Shown here piece after piece: positions 6,377 to 9,798 of a stretch of DNA of 9,798 nucleotides. Both the position numbers and the translations under genes were made by a program. The stretch is from Actinomycetota bacterium. GTDB lineage: Bacteria > Actinomycetota > Thermoleophilia > Solirubrobacterales > 70-9. Every line of letters begins with the position of its first letter. Position 1 is the first letter of the stretch. The DNA is taken from NCBI GenBank assembly GCA_005884985.1, contig VAYK01000012.1:1-9798 (forward strand), given 5' to 3'. The notes under the pieces were generated by a model that did no database searches, had not been told where the DNA came from, and was given only the letters and a program-made list of their open reading frames with translations.

Positions 6377-7158
6377 CGCGCCATCACCTTGAAGGCGAGA
6401 TCGCGCGGTGGGTTGATCCCCAGCAGCTCGTACGGAACCTGCCTTTCACCGAGGCGACGGACCTCCGCGACCGTGCCCGGATAGAAGACTTCGGCCAGCT
6501 CGGCCGCCTCTTCGCGGCTGGCGAACTCGACAAACATCTCGCCGGCGAAGCTCAAGTACCGGTAGCCGTGGGCGGCGAGCCAGTCGACGTTGTTCGGCCA
6601 GACGATGACGACGCAGCCACTTGGCCTGCAGACCCGCTCCATCTCCGCCAAGCCGGTCTCGCCGCCATGAGCTGTGGCGGGCGTGAAAGCGGAGCATGCG
6701 ACAACCAGGTCGGCGCAGTCGTCGGTCACCGGCAGGTCGTCGAAGAAGCCGTGGGTCACCCGGACGCGATGCCGATGGTCCACGCGTAAGAGCTTCCGAT
6801 TCAGGAGCTGGCGCAAGGGCGCCGCGGGTTCGATCGCAACAACCTCCTGCGCACGCCGGATGAGCTCGAGCGTCAGCCGACCCGTACCCGCGCCGACCTC
6901 GACGATCCGCTCGACGTCGTCAGGCAGCCACCCGAGCACGCCGGGGTGGAGCCGCTCCGCGCTGACGAGCCGGTCATAGAGCTCCGGTTCGAGCCGGTAA
7001 AGCAGTTCCCAGGCCAAGGCGACGTCGGTTTGTGGATCGCTGCCTCCTCGCGGAACGAACCGCCTCGTCTCATCTCGGGTGAGGACGCTGAGGTCCGCAG
7101 TGGTGTAGCGCCTTCGCACCTCCCGACCCCGCCGAAGCGGCGTCTCAGGCGTGATCAC
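6373..7158 (-). CDS. Class I SAM-dependent methyltransferase
   Basis: Methyltransferase with a seven-stranded Rossmann fold, 261 aa. SAM motif I is IVEVGAGTGRL at 85-95. The acidic ribose-binding residue is Glu110 in VVAIEPA. Motif III-like DDCADLVVACSAF is at 146-158 and the post-motif segment MERVCRPSGCVVIVWPNN at 173-190. An N-terminal helical extension of about 80 residues (RRRYTTADLSVLTRDETRRF) precedes the core. I chose the GTG at 7158 because it forms a 4-bp GTGA overlap with the stop of the QueD-like frame. The frame is open further upstream, but that part lies in the neighbour. The end overlaps the glycosyltransferase ATG by 4 bp. The substrate is unknown; no DNA-, RNA- or quinone-specific motif is recognised. 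Confidence 0.88.
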   Translation of the reverse strand: MITPETPLRRGREVRRRYTTADLSVLTRDETRRFVPRGGSDPQTDVALAWELLYRLEPELYDRLVSAERLHPGVLGWLPDDVERIVEVGAGTGRLTLELIRRAQEVVAIEPAAPLRQLLNRKLLRVDHRHRVRVTHGFFDDLPVTDDCADLVVACSAFTPATAHGGETGLAEMERVCRPSGCVVIVWPNNVDWLAAHGYRYLSFAGEMFVEFASREEAAELAEVFYPGTVAEVRRLGERQVPYELLGINPPRDLAFKVMAR

Positions 7159-7601
7159 CAACTTCGGCCCAGTTCTTGTCGGTCTCCCACAGGCGGACCC
7201 GGGAGCTCTGAGCGGATCCTCTCCCAGAACGCCAGGGCTAGGTTCTCGGCGGTCGGGATACGCCCCTGCAGCCACGGCACATCGGTATTCAGGTTGCGGT
7301 GGTCCACGTCCTGGATGACGCGCCGACAGATCACATCCGAAAGCTGCTTCAGGTCCAGGACGTAACCGGTGGCATCTTGGATTTCGCCGGCCACGACGAC
7401 CTCGAGGACGTAGTTGTGCCCGTGCAGATACGCGCAGTTCCCAAAGAGGCGCTGATTCTCCTCGTCGGATCTGCCCGGGTCGCGCAGTTGGTGGGCCGCA
7501 TTGAACGACTCACGGCGACTCACCAGCACGGTCGTCGAGCTGGCCTTTGGCCTTCGGTCGGCGACGGCCGTATCTGCGTCTGTCAGATCGTGATACGCCA
7601 C
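7155..7601 (-). CDS. QueD / 6-pyruvoyl-tetrahydropterin synthase-like, C-terminus frame-disrupted
   Basis: Tunnel-fold enzyme that converts dihydroneopterin triphosphate to a 6-substituted tetrahydropterin, needed for queuosine-type or biopterin-type products. Zinc ligands are His37 (FNAAH) and His60/His62 (LHGHNY). The catalytic Cys56 stands four residues before His60, and the Asp100-His101 pair is in DVDHRNLN. PTAENLALAFWERI at 116-129 is also typical. After ELPG the frame shifts: the expected ending VRLWETDKNWAEVGDHA, with the pterin-anchoring Glu, is readable in another frame at 7198-7145, while the annotated frame ends PPVGDRQELGRSW. About five residues may be missing. The GTG start at 7601 has AGGAG seven bases upstream, the best ribosome site in the window. 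It is first in the operon. The N-terminal 25 residues are unusual for the family. Confidence 0.85.
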   Translation of the reverse strand: MAYHDLTDADTAVADRRPKASSTTVLVSRRESFNAAHQLRDPGRSDEENQRLFGNCAYLHGHNYVLEVVVAGEIQDATGYVLDLKQLSDVICRRVIQDVDHRNLNTDVPWLQGRIPTAENLALAFWERIRSELPGPPVGDRQELGRSW

Positions 7602-7608
7602 AACGACT

Positions 7609-7613
7609 CTCCT
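7609..7613 (-). promoter_or_regulatory. Ribosome-binding site of the QueD-like gene
   Basis: AGGAG on the minus strand, 7 nt before the GTG at 7601. It decides the start in favour of 7601 over in-frame GTG codons nearer the FNAAH motif and suggests that this gene heads the four-gene operon. Confidence 0.7.
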
Positions 7614-7741
7614 AACTCATAGACCCGCCACGATCGTACTTCTTCCCGCTCGCCAACTGGCTGGGGGGCCTGGATATGGCGCGACCATGGGATGTGCAGG
7701 CCACCTCGGGGGGCAAGACGGGTTGGCGCTACGGTGGGCCC

Positions 7742-8113
7742 GTGGCCAACCAGCCCAGGCTCATCATCCAGCTGCCGCGCGGCGGCGCGGTCGACCGACA
7801 GCTCAGCGCGCAAGCGCCGCGCAGCATCGCCAGCGGCGAGGTCGTGGTCGAGGTGGGCCCGACCGACGCTGAGGGCAACCTCGAGCCGGCCGCCGCGGGC
7901 CAGGTCGTGCTGTCCGTCCCCTCGCCCGAGGCGCTGGCGCGCCAGGCGGGCGAGGTTCGCCGCGTGATCGCGCGGGCGGGCAAGGGGGTCGAGCCGCTCG
8001 TGGTCCTGGTGGAGGCCGCCGAGGAGCTGCGCGAGGACGAGCTGGCGCCGATGCTTGAGGCAGCGGGCCACACTTCGCGTGCGGTGATCCTGCGCATCAT
8101 CCGCGATGGTTGA
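7742..8113 (+). CDS. Small protein of unknown function
   Basis: I do not recognise this 123-aa protein. It starts with a short beta-rich segment (PRLIIQLPRGG, then GEVVVEVGPTD...GQVVLSVPSPEA) and continues in alternating helix and strand (LARQAGEVRRVIARAGKGVEPLVVLVEAAEEL, then HTSRAVILRIIRDG). This suggests a compact soluble alpha/beta domain. There is no signal peptide, membrane segment or Cys. Codon use looks like the neighbours, with strong third-position GC. The GTG at 7742 is preferred. An in-frame ATG at 7676 would add 22 residues of low-complexity sequence. TACGGT at 7730-7735 matches a -10 box just before the GTG, so the message may be leaderless. It is divergent from the QueD-like operon and upstream of the flavoprotein; no function can be inferred. 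Confidence 0.7.
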   Translation: MANQPRLIIQLPRGGAVDRQLSAQAPRSIASGEVVVEVGPTDAEGNLEPAAAGQVVLSVPSPEALARQAGEVRRVIARAGKGVEPLVVLVEAAEELREDELAPMLEAAGHTSRAVILRIIRDG

Positions 8114-8173
8114 TCCGCGCCCCGCACCGCCGTGGCTGGGCTTTTCGCATGGACCGGGCTTCGGAGCCACACG

Positions 8174-8254
8174 ATGACCAACGAGGGCGCGGACAATGGC
8201 AGCCAGCTGACGGCCGAGAATCGCTCGGTTTCTCAACGGCGGCTAGGCGACTGA
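8174..8254 (+). CDS. Possible 26-residue small ORF
   Basis: ATG at 8174 follows GGAG (8163-8166) with 7-nt spacing and reads 26 residues, beginning MTNEGADNGSQLTAENRS, to TGA at 8252-8254. It has no hydrophobic segment or known motif and lies in the gap before the flavoprotein. The good ribosome site is the only support. Confidence 0.15.
   Translation: MTNEGADNGSQLTAENRSVSQRRLGD
8214..8233 (+). terminator. Weak intrinsic terminator-like hairpin
   Basis: CCGAG (8214-8218) pairs with CTCGG (8224-8228) around a 5-nt loop and is followed by TTTCT. It lies about 100 bp after the unknown protein and before the flavoprotein promoter. The stem is short. Confidence 0.3.
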
Positions 8255-8278
8255 CGTCTCGCGAGCGCTGAGTAACGT
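8251..8278 (+). promoter_or_regulatory. Candidate promoter of the cNMP/TrxR-like gene with palindrome
   Basis: CTGACG (8251-8256) and TAACGT (8273-8278) stand 16 nt apart as possible -35 and -10 boxes. The GTG at 8286 lies 7 nt after the -10 box, so the message would be leaderless. The perfect palindrome CTCGCGAG (8258-8265) sits between the boxes and could be an operator. No experimental support; inferred from spacing. Confidence 0.35.
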
Positions 8279-8285
8279 AGAACGG

Positions 8286-9798
8286 GTGAGCGGAGAGATG
8301 CAGCAGCCAATCGGAGTCGGCGTCGAGGAGATCGTCGATCGCGACGGGGCATTTCCGCGGCTCGACGAGGACCAGCGGGCGCGATTGCGAGAGCTCGGGC
8401 GCGTTCGCACGGTCGAGCCCGGCGAGGTGCTGTTCGCGGCGGGGGACGAGAGCAGCGACTTCTTCGTCATCGAGTCGGGAGCCGTGGCGATCGTCCAGGG
8501 CCTGGGCGAGGAGAACCGGGTCATCGCCCTCCAGGGAGCCCACCGCTTCCTGGGCGAGCTCAGCCTCATCATCGGCCAGCGGCTCTATCTCTCGGGGGTC
8601 GTCCGGGATCCCGGCGAGGTGATCCAGATCCCGTTGGACAAGCTCCGCGAGATCGTCGATGAGGACAAGGCACTGAGCGACCTGATCCTCGGGGCGTTCA
8701 TCGCCCGGCGCTCGATCCTGATCGACGTCGGAACCGGGATCAAGCTGATCGGCTCGCGGTTTTCACCCGACTCCCGCCGCCTGCGCGAGCTCCTGGCGCG
8801 AAACAGGATGCCCTACCAGTGGATCGACCTGGAGGACGACGAGGATGCGGATGCGCTGCTCAGCGGCCTCGCCATCGAGCCGGACGAGACCCCCGTGGCG
8901 GTCACCGGGGGAGGGGAAGTTCTGCGCAATCCGAGCAATGCCGAGCTCGGACGGGCGATTGGCCTCGGCTCCGCCGGCTCGCCGCCTCCGCTGTGCGACG
9001 TCGTCGTCGTGGGTGCGGGGCCTGCCGGGCTCGCCGCTGCTCTCTACGCGGCCTCGGAGGGCCTCGACGTTCAGGGAGTCGACGCAATCGCCTCCGGCGG
9101 TCAGGCCGGCACCTCCGCTCGGATCGAGAACTATCTCGGCTTTCCGGCCGGGGTCTCCGGCGGCGAGCTGACCCAGAGAGCCACGGTCCAGGCGGCCAAG
9201 TTCGGGGCGCGGTTGAACGTGCCGGCCGCGGCCGTGGCGCTGAAGAGCGAGCCCGGCAGGCACGAGATCCAGCTCTCCAACGGCGAGACGGCGACCGGCC
9301 GAAGCGTCATCGTCGCCACTGGGGCCCAGTATCGCCGTCTCGATATCCCCCGGCTGGAGGAATTCGAAGGTGGCGGCGTCTACTACGCCGCCACCCAGGC
9401 CGAGGCGCAACTTTGCGCCGGCGACCCGGTCGTGATCGTCGGTGGCGGCAACTCGGCCGGCCAGGCGGCCATGTTCCTCGCCCGCGGTGCCGCGCACTGC
9501 CGACTTCTGATCCGCGGCGGGGATCTTGGCAAGTCGATGTCCCGTTACCTCGTCGACCAGATCGAACGCAACGATTCGATCGAGGTGGTGAGGCACGCAA
9601 AGGTTGTTGAGCTCGATGGCGAGCGTGAGCTGGAAATGGTGACGATCGCCGACGCCCGCTCGGGCGCGCGCTCGCAACTGCCGGCCCGCGCGCTGTTCGT
9701 CTTCATCGGCGACTCGCCGCACACCGAGTGGCTCCAGGGTCAGCTGACCACCGTCCGCGCCGGGTTCCTATTGACGGGCCGGGATATTCCGGACAACC
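8286..9798 (+). CDS. cNMP-binding / glutaredoxin-like / thioredoxin reductase-like flavoprotein (3' end beyond window)
   Basis: Multidomain FAD oxidoreductase; 504 residues are visible and the end is beyond the window. Residues 10-135 form a cyclic-nucleotide-binding-like beta barrel (VEPGEVLFAAGDESSDFFVIESG, then FLGELSLIIGQR). Residues about 147-228 form a glutaredoxin-like segment (IKLIGSRFSPDSRRLRELL...TPVAV), where SPDS replaces the CPxC active site. From about 237 comes a thioredoxin-reductase-like module: FAD loop VVVGAGPAGLAAALYA, SGGQAGTSARIENYLGFP, IVATGAQYRRL, and NADPH loop VIVGGGNSAGQAA near 381-393. Where true TrxR has CATC, this reads VYYAATQAEAQLCAGD, so the redox cysteine pair is absent. 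It may instead reduce another small molecule or quinone, possibly under cyclic-nucleotide control. GTG at 8286 is preferred; an in-frame ATG at 8298 is the alternative. Confidence 0.9.
   Translation, partial: MSGEMQQPIGVGVEEIVDRDGAFPRLDEDQRARLRELGRVRTVEPGEVLFAAGDESSDFFVIESGAVAIVQGLGEENRVIALQGAHRFLGELSLIIGQRLYLSGVVRDPGEVIQIPLDKLREIVDEDKALSDLILGAFIARRSILIDVGTGIKLIGSRFSPDSRRLRELLARNRMPYQWIDLEDDEDADALLSGLAIEPDETPVAVTGGGEVLRNPSNAELGRAIGLGSAGSPPPLCDVVVVGAGPAGLAAALYAASEGLDVQGVDAIASGGQAGTSARIENYLGFPAGVSGGELTQRATVQAAKFGARLNVPAAAVALKSEPGRHEIQLSNGETATGRSVIVATGAQYRRLDIPRLEEFEGGGVYYAATQAEAQLCAGDPVVIVGGGNSAGQAAMFLARGAAHCRLLIRGGDLGKSMSRYLVDQIERNDSIEVVRHAKVVELDGERELEMVTIADARSGARSQLPARALFVFIGDSPHTEWLQGQLTTVRAGFLLTGRDIPDN

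Noticed and set aside
7159..7275. Methyltransferase start at 7275
   Set aside because: It would overlap the QueD-like gene by 121 bp and adds Arg/Pro-rich sequence; the GTG at 7158 with a GTGA overlap fits operon style better.
7583..8236. Minus-strand open frame (217 codons) opposite the small unknown protein
   Set aside because: It has His/Arg/Ala-rich shadow composition and crosses the QueD-like ribosome site; the plus-strand frame has the better strand/helix pattern and start.
8763..9722. Long minus-strand open frame (319 codons) opposite the flavoprotein
   Set aside because: It is antisense to the clear TrxR-like coding frame, and its translation is rich in Arg, Asp and Gly with no recognisable motif; a usual GC-rich shadow.
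1..9798. CRISPR array, tRNA, rRNA, riboswitch or transposase
   Set aside because: No regularly spaced repeats, cloverleaf, rRNA-like stretch, known aptamer core or DDE/recombinase protein was recognised on either strand.

Overview
The window is GC-rich DNA with frequent GTG and TTG starts, tight gene overlaps and several apparently leaderless genes. A high-GC actinobacterium fits best, possibly a soil lineage of the Thermoleophilia/Solirubrobacterales type. That placement is inferred from gene style and architecture, not from a marker gene. No rRNA, tRNA, CRISPR array or insertion sequence was seen.

Left part (1-3242): a DHA2-type MFS drug exporter (minus strand, cut by the window edge) is divergent from a MarR-type regulator. 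An inverted repeat in the shared promoter region makes regulator control of the pump likely. Downstream lie a degraded DsbA-like remnant, an intact cytoplasmic DsbA-fold protein with a CPFC motif, an open frame without a start that joins a broken UBP-type zinc finger to a HicA-like toxin remnant, and an ExoD-family membrane protein. The stretch 1421-2580 is a small graveyard of gene pieces.

Middle (3352-4602): a complete ferredoxin-reductase-type (BphA4/AIF-like) FAD flavoprotein, convergent with the next cluster.

Right-centre (4588-7601, minus strand): a tightly coupled four-gene operon read in the order QueD/6-pyruvoyl-tetrahydropterin synthase-like, SAM methyltransferase, GT4 glycosyltransferase, short-chain dehydrogenase. 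Overlaps are 4, 4 and 8 bp. The enzyme set suggests a methylated, glycosylated, reduced pterin; this is inference and is the best candidate for an undescribed pathway here. The first and last genes both carry a frame disruption near the C-terminus, with the family-typical ending still readable in another frame. These could be assembly errors or real decay.

Right edge (7742-9798): a small protein of unknown function, then a large flavoprotein with a cyclic-nucleotide-binding-like domain, a glutaredoxin-like segment without cysteines and a thioredoxin-reductase-like module without its redox cysteines. It runs off the window.
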